A stretch of DNA of 64,000 bases from Marinomonas alcarazii (GCF_003208215.1 NZ_QKLW01000002.1:270576-334575), one strand, 5' to 3'; shown: positions 52,641-61,467, counted from the stretch's first letter. Translations and numbers: made by a program. The notes: generated from the sequence alone by a model not told the origin.

Positions 52641-54671
52641 TTATGCAAAAGCAACCACATTCTGACTGTTCACATAGCGCAAAAATTCTTCCCCACATAA
52701 AGGTTTGGAAAATAAATACCCTTGCACCTCTTGGCAGCCATAACCACTTAATAAATCAAACTGCGTTCGAGTTTCGACCCCTTCGGCAATGACTTTTAAA
52801 TTCAAACTCTTCGCCATCGCTATAGTGGCTTTTACGATTGCATCGTTATCAGAATCTAGCCCCAAATCATTAATAAAAGATCTGTCTATTTTTAGGGTTT
52901 GAATTGGGAATTTTTTTAAATACGCCAAGGAAGAATAGCCAGTACCAAAGTCATCAATGGACAAGGTTAAGCCCAACTTTCTAAAACCATGCAATTTATC
53001 AATCGATTGCTGAGCATCGGTCATCAACATACTTTCGGTTAACTCAAGTTCGAAATACTCAGGATCAACCCCAGTTTCTTGCATCACTCTTTCGACCATA
53101 TCGACCAGATCGGCCTGCATAAACTGCCGACTCGATAAATTCACCGACAACTTAAGAGGCGCAACACCGGACTCACGCCATTCTTTTAACTGCCTACACG
53201 CCCGTCGAATAACCCACTCACCCAAAGGCAGAATCAAACCGCTTTCTTCCGCTAAAGGAATAAACTGATCGGGACTGATCATCCCAAGTTCTGGGTGCAC
53301 CCAACGAATAAGCGCTTCAGCCCCAACCACCTCTTCGTCACACAAACGAACTTTAGGTTGGTAATGCAAAACAAACTGCTCTTCATCAATCGCTTTTCGT
53401 AAACCACCACCCAAAGTCAGATGAGCATCTATGTTGTCAGCCATGTGACTTTCGTAAACAAAATACAAATTGTGACCGGTGGACTTCGCGCGATACATAG
53501 CGGCATCGGCATTTTTAAGCAAGTTGTCGATATCGTTCGCATGTTGAGGGTAACTGGCGATACCAATACTCGCGGTGATCATCATTTCCATGTTGGCAAC
53601 AAGATACGTATTGCTGGCGTTTTGCATAATGCTCTCAGCAATCTCTTCCAACTCGTCGATGGCGTTGGTATTTTCCAGCACCACAACAAACTCATCGCCA
53701 CCCAAGCGATACAAACAAGCACGGGGAGGAATACAGGTTTTAATTCGTTCAGCAACACGCTGGATAAGCTCATCACCAATGCGATGACCAAAGTTATCGT
53801 TGATTACTTTAAAACTGTCTAAGTCGATATACAAAAGACCAAACTGACGCTCACGTTTGCGTGCATTCACCAGCGCACTTTCCAGCTGTTGATAAAGCAG
53901 ATTTCGGTTTGGTAGTAAGGTTAAATTGTCGTAGTTATGAAGGCGATATAACGCGACCTCGTGGTCTCTTTCTTCCTGAATATCGTGGGTTAATAAATAA
54001 ACATTATTCGTTGAGTGATGGTAAGACACCTCCACTTTATACCAACGAACTCCTTGTTTACTGGTTAGTCGTATTTCCTGCGATAGACAATCTTGTCGCT
54101 TTATACGCCGCATAAAACTGTTAGCGGCACCTGTAACAGCAAATAAATCTCTTATGTGTTGAATATCACCAAACACATCAACAAAGCATTCGCTGGCCTC
54201 AATCAATTCCCCGTGAGGGTAAAAAGTAGCAAAAGATAAGGTTTTGAATTGAGTCAGCAATCCAGGGGAGTCTGGAACCTGCATAAGAGTAGAAGGCACA
54301 GTGGTAGCAATTGCAGAAGCAGGCAAACTAACAGTCGAAACACTTGGGTGCGCCTCGGCCAATAAGCCTCTGCGCCCATTACCTAATGAAATCACCGTTC
54401 CAGTAACACTGTAACGCGAGCCATCTTTGGACACATAGGGCCATTTGAAAGGCAATATAGCGCCCAATTCCAATGCATCGATGTACAAAGAAAAACGTTT
54501 TTGTAGCGCTTCACCAATCAGGCGTTGGCCGGATTTAATGCCATCCAAAGAGTCAGCTAACAGCACCTCTGCAGCGTCATTGCACCAAGGAACATTCGAT
54601 TTCTCGATATCTATAATCCAAGCAGCTAATGGCATTTTTGCATGCACAAGCATTGATAAATCAGTCATCAA
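52641..54671 (-). CDS. PAS-GGDEF-EAL c-di-GMP signalling protein
   Basis: The 676-residue protein has PAS-like domains in its first 230 residues, a GGDEF domain (motif YRLGGDEFVVVLEN near 325) and an EAL domain (EALIRW, ELTESMLM, DDFGTGYSSLAYLKK, AEGVET). Both catalytic signatures are intact. The inhibitory RxxD site five residues before GGDEF is not present. It should make and/or break c-di-GMP, and could link to the LapG/LapD type control of the adhesin at the window start, but that is inference. Confidence 0.92.
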   Translation of the reverse strand: MMTDLSMLVHAKMPLAAWIIDIEKSNVPWCNDAAEVLLADSLDGIKSGQRLIGEALQKRFSLYIDALELGAILPFKWPYVSKDGSRYSVTGTVISLGNGRRGLLAEAHPSVSTVSLPASAIATTVPSTLMQVPDSPGLLTQFKTLSFATFYPHGELIEASECFVDVFGDIQHIRDLFAVTGAANSFMRRIKRQDCLSQEIRLTSKQGVRWYKVEVSYHHSTNNVYLLTHDIQEERDHEVALYRLHNYDNLTLLPNRNLLYQQLESALVNARKRERQFGLLYIDLDSFKVINDNFGHRIGDELIQRVAERIKTCIPPRACLYRLGGDEFVVVLENTNAIDELEEIAESIMQNASNTYLVANMEMMITASIGIASYPQHANDIDNLLKNADAAMYRAKSTGHNLYFVYESHMADNIDAHLTLGGGLRKAIDEEQFVLHYQPKVRLCDEEVVGAEALIRWVHPELGMISPDQFIPLAEESGLILPLGEWVIRRACRQLKEWRESGVAPLKLSVNLSSRQFMQADLVDMVERVMQETGVDPEYFELELTESMLMTDAQQSIDKLHGFRKLGLTLSIDDFGTGYSSLAYLKKFPIQTLKIDRSFINDLGLDSDNDAIVKATIAMAKSLNLKVIAEGVETRTQFDLLSGYGCQEVQGYLFSKPLCGEEFLRYVNSQNVVAFA

Positions 54672-54717
54672 CTTTAAATACTACTATACGTTTTGATACT
54701 AGAGGCCTCACAAACTA

Positions 54718-55584
54718 TCACCATGAATCTGGCACAACAAACAGATGCTTGCCTATGTCCCCCGATGCTGCATCAGCAGCTTGCCACAAAAACACGTGTC
54801 TTGGACGTGAATCCTGTAGGATCTCACCTACGAGATTGTAGGCAAATTGCGGAAAATTGAAAGAAATATTCTCATTTACAGCGGGAGAAGACAACCAATG
54901 AGGCTTTTGTAAGACGAAAAAATTTGAAAAATACGACTTTAATGACATAAAGTCAGACGCTCTAACCCAACCACCATAATTTGTCTGGGTCAGCCAACTC
55001 GATATATCGTAACCTTGATCCAACGCAGAATACAACCGACCAAAAATCAACAAATTAGCCTGAGGCGTGCGGCCTTGAGCAACCTCTGCAATGGCACTCT
55101 TGCCTTCTTCAGTCTGCAAAATTTGTAATTGATGATCCCTAGCTCTGGACACCTTCTTTAATAAACTGTCGTTTTTATTTGGCCCTATCCAATGATCTGG
55201 GTATAAATCTTGGCGCTCTAAATAAAACTTAATAGCAATCTCAAATTGATGAAGCTGCCCTTCGGGCGTTTCCACCAGCATGTCTACTTCACCCAAGGTC
55301 CTAACCTCAGAAACAATCTGAACATGCTCATAATGCACCGTCAAAACAGACAGGTGTCGAATCGCAAACGAAAACAAAGTTTCGAAATAACTACCAAGAA
55401 AATGCGACTTGCACGCTGTAACAGCGTCGACCAAAGGTTGCGGTTGATCATCCAACGCTAATAATTGCGCCTCAACATCTGGCAACCAATATGGCTCAAG
55501 CTCAAAATCACGCTCAATATAATGCCCTTCAACCAGCCAAGCAATGTCTTTTACAAAGGGATGTTGAACGCGATCCGAAATCAC
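54718..55584 (-). CDS. DUF1853 family protein
   Basis: The 288-residue protein matches DUF1853, with VRTLGEVDMLVETPEGQLHQ and FEIAIKFYL in the middle, a pattern like restriction-type nuclease folds (D-x-E.K). The function is unknown. Its start overlaps the stop of the YqcC-like gene by 4 bases. A divergent DUF3549 gene follows upstream. Confidence 0.8.
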   Translation of the reverse strand: MISDRVQHPFVKDIAWLVEGHYIERDFELEPYWLPDVEAQLLALDDQPQPLVDAVTACKSHFLGSYFETLFSFAIRHLSVLTVHYEHVQIVSEVRTLGEVDMLVETPEGQLHQFEIAIKFYLERQDLYPDHWIGPNKNDSLLKKVSRARDHQLQILQTEEGKSAIAEVAQGRTPQANLLIFGRLYSALDQGYDISSWLTQTNYGGWVRASDFMSLKSYFSNFFVLQKPHWLSSPAVNENISFNFPQFAYNLVGEILQDSRPRHVFLWQAADAASGDIGKHLFVVPDSW

Positions 55585-55922
55585 AGAGCCCCGCTTAAAT
55601 GCTGATCAATACGGTTTAAACACGTCACCAGAGAGCGAACTTTCGCCTTAGGCTTATGTTGAAACGCTTCCTCCGCCATAGGCGAAATATGGCAACGACT
55701 AGGTAACGTCTCCCCCGACGCCAACATCTTTTTAAAGCGCTCTATCATTACAAAACGCAACCACTGCTCGAATGCCATAGAATCAACACAGAAAGGTTCT
55801 GTACTGGCAATAGCCTCTGCCGAAGGCGCCTCACACTCCCAAACACCACAATCTTGCATTGCCACTTGCAAGTCCATCAATAAATCAGCCAACACATGAT
55901 GGGCAGAAAAGGCTTTTTTCAA
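55581..55922 (-). CDS. yqcC: YqcC family protein
   Basis: Using the TTG at 55922, with an AAAGGAG site 8 bases upstream, the product has 113 residues. A longer frame to 56060 would overlap the divergent DUF3549 gene and is less likely. The sequence VLADLLMDLQVAMQ and LRFVMIERFKKMLASG match the YqcC family, a small helical protein often near tRNA pseudouridine synthase genes. Function unknown. It is translationally coupled with the DUF1853 gene. Confidence 0.8.
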   Translation of the reverse strand: MKKAFSAHHVLADLLMDLQVAMQDCGVWECEAPSAEAIASTEPFCVDSMAFEQWLRFVMIERFKKMLASGETLPSRCHISPMAEEAFQHKPKAKVRSLVTCLNRIDQHLSGAL

Positions 55923-56004
55923 CCTGATTTCTCCTTTGAAAAACGGTAAGATAGCGAATCTTTGTTTAAGCGATAACAGTACATGAAGTACTATTATCGG
56001 CCAT

Positions 56005-57108
56005 ATGAGCCCAAACTTTAGTATGAATAAAATCGAATCTCTTTCAGACCTCTTCGACATGGTTGGTTGCGATGTAAGCTACTACGACCTAGGTCGCAAC
56101 ATCACCAAAATCACACCGCAACAAGCGGTGCAATTCGACCGTAAACAGCAAGCCTACCCTTTCCCATTTCGCCAACATGCTTGGTTAGCCTGCTTATTAA
56201 ACATGAAAAACCAACAAGGCAAAAAATCCAAAAAAGAAGACCTCGTTGAACAAGGTGTAATTTGGTTTATAAAATTACCACTCGACGAAGCTGGCTGCCT
56301 AAACTTGGGAACACGTGATCATTTTATCAAAAGCATTGTCGACAAAATACTGCACAAAGGTGAAGAAGCAGGCTTGTCAGAAGCCCTTGAAGACAGCCCT
56401 TACGCCTTCAAACCAGACCAAGAACGCATGGCGAGCTTTCACGCCATTCTTGGCAAAGACCTTCACACAGCGCCATCGCACTACTTCGACGACGTCGTAA
56501 CATATTTATCGTCAGACCTAACAGAAAACGACGAAAACTGGCAAACGCTAGGACTGCAAGGCATTGCCGAACTCGCCGCTAGAGTAGACGAAAACAAATA
56601 CCAAGCCCTAATACAAAAAGCGATTCAACAAGCCGCCAAGCCCGTTGTTAGCGCCCTATGTCACGCACTAGAACACGAGACTCTATCTAGCCAATTGCAA
56701 GAAACGCTTATTGCGCAACTGCAAACCGAACAAGACGCTCTCATGCAGGCAAGCTACCTACGCGCCTTATCAAGAGCCGATTTAAACGACACGCTATTAT
56801 TGCCGTTGTTTGGCCTACTTGGCAGTCTAACCGAATGCAAAGACGACGACCTTCACCCTATCGCCGCCCTTGCAGCAAAATGCCCACACTGGCTTGGTCA
56901 AAACCCACAGCTACTGCGCATCATCATGGAAAAACTGGCACACCGAGAAGACGGCTATATCGCCTTTAAACAAATCACGGCAGAACTAAGCCAACACCCA
57001 GAAACCAAACAACCACTTTGGACATTACTGCGCGGTGGACACATCAGCCCGAAACTGGCCCAAGCCGTGAGTTACATATTCACCCAAACACCAAAGTCAG
57101 TGCAGTGA
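56005..57108 (+). CDS. DUF3549 family protein
   Basis: The 367-residue protein matches DUF3549, conserved in marine gammaproteobacteria, with DLGRNITKITPQQ and QHAWLACLLN near the start and a helical repeat-like body. Function is unknown. Starts at 56005 and 56023 are both possible; neither has a clear ribosome site. It is divergent from the YqcC/DUF1853 pair, a recurring neighbour. Confidence 0.82.
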   Translation: MSPNFSMNKIESLSDLFDMVGCDVSYYDLGRNITKITPQQAVQFDRKQQAYPFPFRQHAWLACLLNMKNQQGKKSKKEDLVEQGVIWFIKLPLDEAGCLNLGTRDHFIKSIVDKILHKGEEAGLSEALEDSPYAFKPDQERMASFHAILGKDLHTAPSHYFDDVVTYLSSDLTENDENWQTLGLQGIAELAARVDENKYQALIQKAIQQAAKPVVSALCHALEHETLSSQLQETLIAQLQTEQDALMQASYLRALSRADLNDTLLLPLFGLLGSLTECKDDDLHPIAALAAKCPHWLGQNPQLLRIIMEKLAHREDGYIAFKQITAELSQHPETKQPLWTLLRGGHISPKLAQAVSYIFTQTPKSVQ

Positions 57109-57132
57109 TTGGGAAGAGTTAACATTGCGATA

Positions 57133-57180
57133 ACCAGAGTCTGGAGTGTTTGAAATGAACAACCCAGACTCTGGCTTTTA
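57133..57180. terminator. hairpin flanking TetR/SDR locus, left copy
   Basis: CCAGAGTCTGG pairs with CCAGACTCTGG across a loop and a T4 run follows. A similar hairpin, with shared AGAGTCTG and CAGACTCT arms, lies at 58853-58891 on the other side of the locus. Confidence 0.7.
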
Positions 57181-57188
57181 ACATAGCT

Positions 57189-57797
57189 CTACTTCAATAT
57201 TGAAAGAGCAGCCACGAGTATTTTCTGAACCATCTGCGGATCTTCACCGCGCGCTATCTGAGACGAAGCGTTACTTAGCTGTGCATCGATATAAGTAGCG
57301 GCAAATTCTGACGACATCTCTGCAGAAAACTCACCTTTAGCCCTTGAACGCTCTACCCATTTTTGAAAAGTAACAAGACCCTGCTCTTCAAGAAAGTCTA
57401 CCTGCGCTCGAGTCGCTTCACCCAAATGCGTTCGTGATTCACGCATTTTTATAAAAAGACAGCCATTTGGAGATTCATCATGACAACTAACTGAAGCGGC
57501 AAACGATATAAGGTTATCAAGAGCCTCTCTAAATGGAACGTCACTATTCAGCATCTGCTGCACCGGGCTTAAAACTAGTTCCTGATATCTGATAAGAACA
57601 GCCTTCATCAATCCATCTTCATTTGAAAACTCACGATAAAGGCCTGGCTTCGATACACCCGATCTCCTGCAAATTTCATTAAGAGACAAACTGCCTATAT
57701 CCTCTTTCCAATAGGAATCCATTGCCACATCCAAAACATGATCACGATCCAAGGTCTTTGGTCGTCCCCTTGAAGGCTTAATTGGATCTAAACTCAT
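57189..57797 (-). CDS. TetR family repressor
   Basis: The 202-residue protein has an N-terminal helix-turn-helix (about 20-60, SLNEICRRSGVSKPGLYREF) and a ligand-binding helical domain. It is divergent from an SDR oxidoreductase gene. Two copies of a TACC-N4-GGTA-type palindrome in the shared intergenic region are its probable operators. Confidence 0.92.
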   Translation of the reverse strand: MSLDPIKPSRGRPKTLDRDHVLDVAMDSYWKEDIGSLSLNEICRRSGVSKPGLYREFSNEDGLMKAVLIRYQELVLSPVQQMLNSDVPFREALDNLISFAASVSCHDESPNGCLFIKMRESRTHLGEATRAQVDFLEEQGLVTFQKWVERSRAKGEFSAEMSSEFAATYIDAQLSNASSQIARGEDPQMVQKILVAALSILK

Positions 57798-57802
57798 TTT
57801 AA

Positions 57803-57861
57803 TACCACCTAGTATTTTAATTTGACATACTGTTCTTTTGGCCTTATTGTACCGACTGGTA
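57803..57861. promoter_or_regulatory. promoter and two operator-like palindromes between tetR and SDR
   Basis: TACCACCTAGTA (57803-57814) and TACCGACTGGTA (57850-57861) are related imperfect palindromes. Between them sits a promoter-like pair, TTGACA (57822-57827) and TATTGT (57845-57850) at 17-base spacing, reading toward the SDR gene. The right palindrome would overlap the transcription start, fitting repression by the TetR protein. Confidence 0.6.
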
Positions 57862-57891
57862 TTTAATTAGCAAACCGAATAGGAAAGAAAA

Positions 57892-58773
57892 ATGAGCGAT
57901 ATAAATAAAAGCATAGTGATCACTGGAAGCAGCAGTGGATTTGGCCAAAAATCAGTAAAAGATTTTGCCGATAAAGGCTACCAAGTGTTCGCCACCATGC
58001 GAGGCCCAGAAGGCAAAAACGCTGGGGTTAAATCCGAATTAGAAGCCTATAGTGACTCTGTCCATGTTGTTGATATGGATGTTACTAACGACGAATCTGT
58101 CAAAACAGCCATTGCAAGCGTACTAGATAAAGCAGGCAAAATTGATATTTTACTTAACAATGCAGGCGTGATGTATCTTGGCATTACAGAAGCATTTAGT
58201 ATTGACCAAGCTCGCGAGCAAATGGAAACCAACTACTATGGCGCTATGCGTACTATTCTGGCCGTTTTACCTGCGATGCGTGAAGCCAAGTCTGGCCTTA
58301 TCATCAACACCTCATCCATGGTTGGCCAAATTTCAGCACCGTACTTTTCTACCTACGCCGCGACCAAACATGCTTTAGAAGGCTACCTTCAAGGTTTACG
58401 CTACGAAGTAGCGCCATTTGGTATCGATGTCGCCATCGTACAACCTGGCCCATTCCCAACAGGTCTAACAGCATCAGGACAACAACCATCACGTACAGAA
58501 ATACTGGATAGCTACGGTGAATTGGCACACATCCCGACCGCCATGTTCGAAGAATTCGGTAAATTTATGCAGAGTGATCAAGCACCTAATCCACAAATGG
58601 TAGTAGATACTTATTTAGCCCTAGCAGACATGCCTGCTGGTAAGCGCCCAACACGCACACCTGTTGGCTTAGTTTGGGGGGTTGATGAAATTAACGCAGC
58701 TAAACAACCTGTCCAAGACCGTGTTTTGACAGAAATGCAACTAGACAAAGTTCTAGGTGGCGCTGACGTATAA
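57892..58773 (+). CDS. SDR family oxidoreductase
   Basis: The 293-residue enzyme has the classical short-chain dehydrogenase pattern: TGSSSGFG for the cofactor, NNAGV, and the catalytic Ser with Tyr-x-x-x-Lys (SSMVGQ and YAATKHALEG). It reduces or oxidises an unknown carbonyl compound with NAD(P). It sits under a TetR repressor and probably responds to an electrophile or xenobiotic. Confidence 0.92.
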   Translation: MSDINKSIVITGSSSGFGQKSVKDFADKGYQVFATMRGPEGKNAGVKSELEAYSDSVHVVDMDVTNDESVKTAIASVLDKAGKIDILLNNAGVMYLGITEAFSIDQAREQMETNYYGAMRTILAVLPAMREAKSGLIINTSSMVGQISAPYFSTYAATKHALEGYLQGLRYEVAPFGIDVAIVQPGPFPTGLTASGQQPSRTEILDSYGELAHIPTAMFEEFGKFMQSDQAPNPQMVVDTYLALADMPAGKRPTRTPVGLVWGVDEINAAKQPVQDRVLTEMQLDKVLGGADV

Positions 58774-58784
58774 TATTCGTCATC

Positions 58785-58811
58785 AGAGGCAAACAATACT
58801 TTGCCTCTTTC
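58785..58811 (+). terminator. terminator after SDR gene
   Basis: AGAGGCAAA pairs with TTTGCCTCT around a 6-base loop, followed by T residues. Confidence 0.85.
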
Positions 58812-58852
58812 TAGACCGACATCAAGTGAATGTCGTGTTTGAGAGATAAATT

Positions 58853-58897
58853 AGAGTCTGAGTGTCTGAATTTAAACATGCTGCAGACTCTTTTTTT
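58853..58897. terminator. hairpin flanking TetR/SDR locus, right copy
   Basis: AGAGTCTG pairs with CAGACTCT across a 23-base loop, and a T7 run follows. Its arms and the adjacent AGTGT.TGAA stretch resemble the left copy at 57133-57180. Confidence 0.65.
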
Positions 58898-58915
58898 AGG
58901 ATGTATAAAAATGGC

Positions 58916-59017
58916 TTATGCCACTCCATCTTCATCAAGCCTTATCGTGACCTGCTTCTTAAGCTTTTTTGCGTAAGGTTTTTTGACTGAATTTGAAAAA
59001 TCATAATGATCACGCAT
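58916..59017 (-). pseudogene. truncated BrnA-like antitoxin ORF
   Basis: The ATG at 59017, with a GAGG site, opens a 33-residue frame reading MRDHYDFSNSVKKPYAKKLK, then the ribbon-helix-helix-like KQVTIRLDED, then stops. This is the start of BrnA/CopG-type antitoxins, which normally run to about 70-90 residues, so it seems to be a truncated remnant. It follows the relE pseudogene by 12 bases. Confidence 0.65.
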
Positions 59018-59029
59018 AGCGATAATCCT

Positions 59030-59340
59030 CTAGTTTTCATCCGTAGTAGACAGTAAATACTTGCGTAAATCTCTTTCGTGCCTCAACAGATGAAGGATAT
59101 AGACTGAATCGTTATCAACTTTGTAGAAAACACGACAAGGATTCACAGCAATTTCTCGATAATTTAGAGTCGAAATTTCTTCAGGGATTCTGCCAGAGTC
59201 AGGGAATTGTTCGAGTCTCTGTACCTTACTGAAAACATTTTCTACTAATTGCTTCGCAGCGTACGGATTACTAACTGCAATATACTCGCAATATCATTCA
59301 GATTATCCAGTGCTGGCTCAGTCCAAATTATTTGAGCCAT
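59030..59340 (-). pseudogene. relE-like toxin gene, frameshifted
   Basis: Starting at the ATG at 59340 (overlapping the antitoxin stop) the frame reads MAQIIWTEPALDNLNDIA, then is broken. Shifting frame by one base near 59288 restores EYIAVSNPYAAKQLVE and continues to HLLRHERDLRKYLLS and the stop at 59030. A single missing base (GCx) explains the break, so the toxin would be inactive unless the base is a sequencing error or read through. The family is RelE/ParE. Confidence 0.8.
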
Positions 59341-59585
59341 TTACTCATTTTCTCTTTGGCTTGTGACATATCCATTGTTCGACCTTCACGGATGGCCTGC
59401 TCGCCCTTCGCAATACCTTCCAAAATCTTCATCCGTTGCACCATCAACTCGTAATCAACAACATCAAGCAAATAGGCTGATGGCTGACCATGCTCAGTTA
59501 TGAGAATAGGCTCTTTTGACTCACGCAAATCAGCAAGCAGCTTCGTTGCCTGCCTCTTTAACGTAGTAACGACTTCGGTTCTCAT
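59328..59585 (-). CDS. Phd/YefM family antitoxin
   Basis: The 85-residue product has the antitoxin pattern: VVTTLKRQATKLLADLRES, then EPILITEHGQPSAYLL, which form the DNA-binding fold of Phd/YefM proteins, and an acidic/basic C-terminal toxin-binding tail. Its stop overlaps the start of the relE pseudogene by 13 bases. It should neutralise the RelE toxin, which is broken here. Confidence 0.9.
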   Translation of the reverse strand: MRTEVVTTLKRQATKLLADLRESKEPILITEHGQPSAYLLDVVDYELMVQRMKILEGIAKGEQAIREGRTMDMSQAKEKMSKWLK

Positions 59586-59962
59586 AGCGACACCTCAGAT
59601 GAAAATGTATTTTTACAGTATCACTCCAATTTAAAAAGAACGGATACCTGCCATCACCAGCTGAATATTCCCTCTAGTCTCAATAAGTAGCAAACATTCA
59701 CCCAACCGATCATGTAGGTCAGATGAGACGAGGAACGAGGCGTGATCTGACGGGACCAGCCTCGTTAAGCATTTGCAATGTGATATTTAAAAGTGAACGC
59801 CTTGATAAGACAGGCTTATAAAAAGTAATGTTTATGCTCGTAGGGCTAACGACAGCCTCATAAGGGACAGTGACACGTGGGCTAAAATTGGAGCTAAGCG
59901 ACTGAGCCTACGTGCTATTGTCCCAGCGAGCCTGCGAGCCTGCGAGCGAGTTTATGCGTTTG
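59586..59962. other. gene-free region with attC-like site and REP-like palindrome
   Basis: These 377 bases hold no gene. They contain a REP-like palindrome at 59719-59754 and a large attC-like site at 59844-59968, both listed separately. The antitoxin promoter should also be here. Confidence 0.6.
59719..59754. repeat. REP-like palindrome (family B, variant)
   Basis: GTCAGAT at the left pairs with ATCTGAC at the right around a GC-rich centre. It resembles the palindromes at 33867 and 61061. Confidence 0.5.
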
Positions 59963-59968
59963 TTAATT
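59844..59968 (-). other. strong attC-like recombination site
   Basis: Read on the minus strand, TTAACAAACGC opens the site and GTCGTTAGCCC ends it. Inside, 20-base arms GGGACAATAGCACGTAGGCT and AGCCCACGTGTCACTGTCCC pair at 16 of 20 positions around a 21-base loop. The TAA of the 59963 gene lies in the first core box. A triplicated GCGAGCCT unit (59926-59949) has expanded one arm. The layout matches integron attC sites. Confidence 0.55.
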
Positions 59969-60502
59969 ACCCTTACCCGCAATTAGTCGGCTTAGCCTGT
60001 CCGTAACGGCCTCGCTAATTTTAGCTATAGCCTCAGACGGTATATGAAGAGCGGGGTTTTCACTGGATTCTGTTACAGTTGCACTTCTCAATAGAGTGCC
60101 TCTAACAGTCTCCGGCAAATCTGAATTTTGGGCAGCACGAATTTTAGTCAGTGATATTAGAATTTGCTGATGCAAAGAAATTTCTTTCAAGTGAAATCTT
60201 AACTGTCCAAAATAAACGAGAAGCCGCGCGACGCACATAGCAATGACCATAAACCCTAAGTTGCTGCTATTGGCAGGAGACGACATTGAGGTTGGGGCGG
60301 AGTCCATCGTTTTAATTCCAGCACTTGCAGCGTACTTCATTATGTCAGCAAGGTGTTTGACTTGCGTATCAAGCATTGAGTAGATAAATAGAAATAAAAT
60401 TGCAGCAAGCATAATCAATAGCCACATAGCCCAATTGATTTGGCCAACCCTTTTTTGATGGTATTTGATCGAGTCTTTTACTTCTTTTATCGAATCCTGC
60501 AT
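59963..60502 (-). CDS. hypothetical membrane protein, probable integron cassette gene
   Basis: The ATG at 60502, with an AAGG site, gives 179 residues; an ATG at 60514 has none. Hydrophobic segments lie near 24-44 and 84-102. The rest is soluble and helical, ending EAVTDRLSRLIAGKGN. I do not recognise the family. The stop codon lies inside an attC-like core box, and a GTTAGAT core-box-like sequence lies 63 bases upstream of the start, so the gene may be a cassette. Confidence 0.6.
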   Translation of the reverse strand: MQDSIKEVKDSIKYHQKRVGQINWAMWLLIMLAAILFLFIYSMLDTQVKHLADIMKYAASAGIKTMDSAPTSMSSPANSSNLGFMVIAMCVARLLVYFGQLRFHLKEISLHQQILISLTKIRAAQNSDLPETVRGTLLRSATVTESSENPALHIPSEAIAKISEAVTDRLSRLIAGKGN

Positions 60503-60660
60503 ATAACCTTCCATGGGGAATTAACATCTATAGACACCCCGTTTTTTGCAAGCAAAATCAAGATCTAACAAGAACAGTTTTGCAGCCATCTATTCGGATT
60601 TTTAGTAAAGCAATTAATGCTTTTATCCCTGATGCTATTACTGCAAATAAACAGCGCTGA

Positions 60661-60703
60661 CTTAACGCCAATCATTTTCGCCTCTCAGCGAAACGATGTT
60701 AGT
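60661..60703. other. short hairpin resembling a reduced attC
   Basis: The minus strand reads ACTAACATCG then TTTCGC, a loop, GCGAAA and ATGATTGGCGTTAAGT. The end box GTTAAGT fits the GTTRRRY consensus. It is shorter than normal attC sites (57 bases and more), so it may be a decayed site or simply a hairpin. Confidence 0.3.
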
Positions 60704-60969
60704 CCCAGAATGTCCAAGTCATGCTTTTGGTTATCTTGTCATTCGTGTTTTTAACTAAACAAAAACGAGTATTTAAAATTTAATCTAGATCAGGTGAAGG
60801 AGAAAGACGTGTTCATTAGATTTGAGTTATCAGCCTGTCTTCCCTGACCTTTCTTTACACAATACAAGAAGCTAAAAACGAAAACCATAAAAATATTGTG
60901 TGTTTCTAACGTACAGGCAATTAAGCAGATATAGTTAGGGATAAGCGAAAGAAAGAAATAAATACACAG

Positions 60970-61000
60970 TCGCCCTCACCTTGGAGGACATAAGGGGAAT
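60970..61000. repeat. partial interspersed hairpin repeat (family A)
   Basis: CGCCCTCACCTTGGAGGACAT then AAGGGGAA matches the core of family A with one arm degraded. Confidence 0.6.
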
Positions 61001-61042
61001 TATTAAGATGTCGGCCTAAAGGTGTGACCTACCATAGAAAAT

Positions 61043-61092
61043 GAAAGCTTCGCTTTCAACGGCGGATCACGGTCGTACCTCCCTCATCCGCC
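61043..61092. repeat. REP-like palindrome (family B)
   Basis: The leader GAAAGCTTCGCTTTC is identical to that at 33852; the palindrome GGCGGAT...ATCCGCC follows with a different loop. Confidence 0.7.
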
Positions 61093-61404
61093 CTACGAAA
61101 ACCAGCATTAGCAATGCTATCAGTTCGACGCGACGAAGTTGCGCGACTTTATGGAGTTTCAGGGTCAGTTAAAAATACCCTTCCCTCCACCAGCAAAAAC
61201 AATCTATGCCTTACGGTAAAAATCGTGTTGCTAAACGCTACCTTAAACAAAGTGAATGAGACGTTTGGGCTATAGCCCGATAAAAGATTTTTTGGTTACT
61301 TTTGCATCGATTGGCAAAAGTTACCCGCTCAGCTTTTTCCTGAATTAAAGAGCGGAAGAAAGGTTGGGGATACAAAGCGTTTGAATGGAACCCAAAGAAG
61401 AGAA

Positions 61405-61449
61405 TAACCCCACCCTAGCCCTCCCCTTGGAAGACATAAGGGGAGGGAA
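61405..61449. repeat. interspersed hairpin repeat (family A)
   Basis: AACCCCACCCTAG, then CCCTCCCCTT, GGAAGACAT and AAGGGGAGGG. Nearly identical to the copy at 33962. Confidence 0.75.
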
Positions 61450-61467
61450 TAAGAAAGGTTAGCGTAT

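Noticed and set aside
53421..53822. 133-codon open frame opposite the GGDEF/EAL gene
   Set aside because: Antisense to conserved GGDEF coding sequence; no independent start signal.
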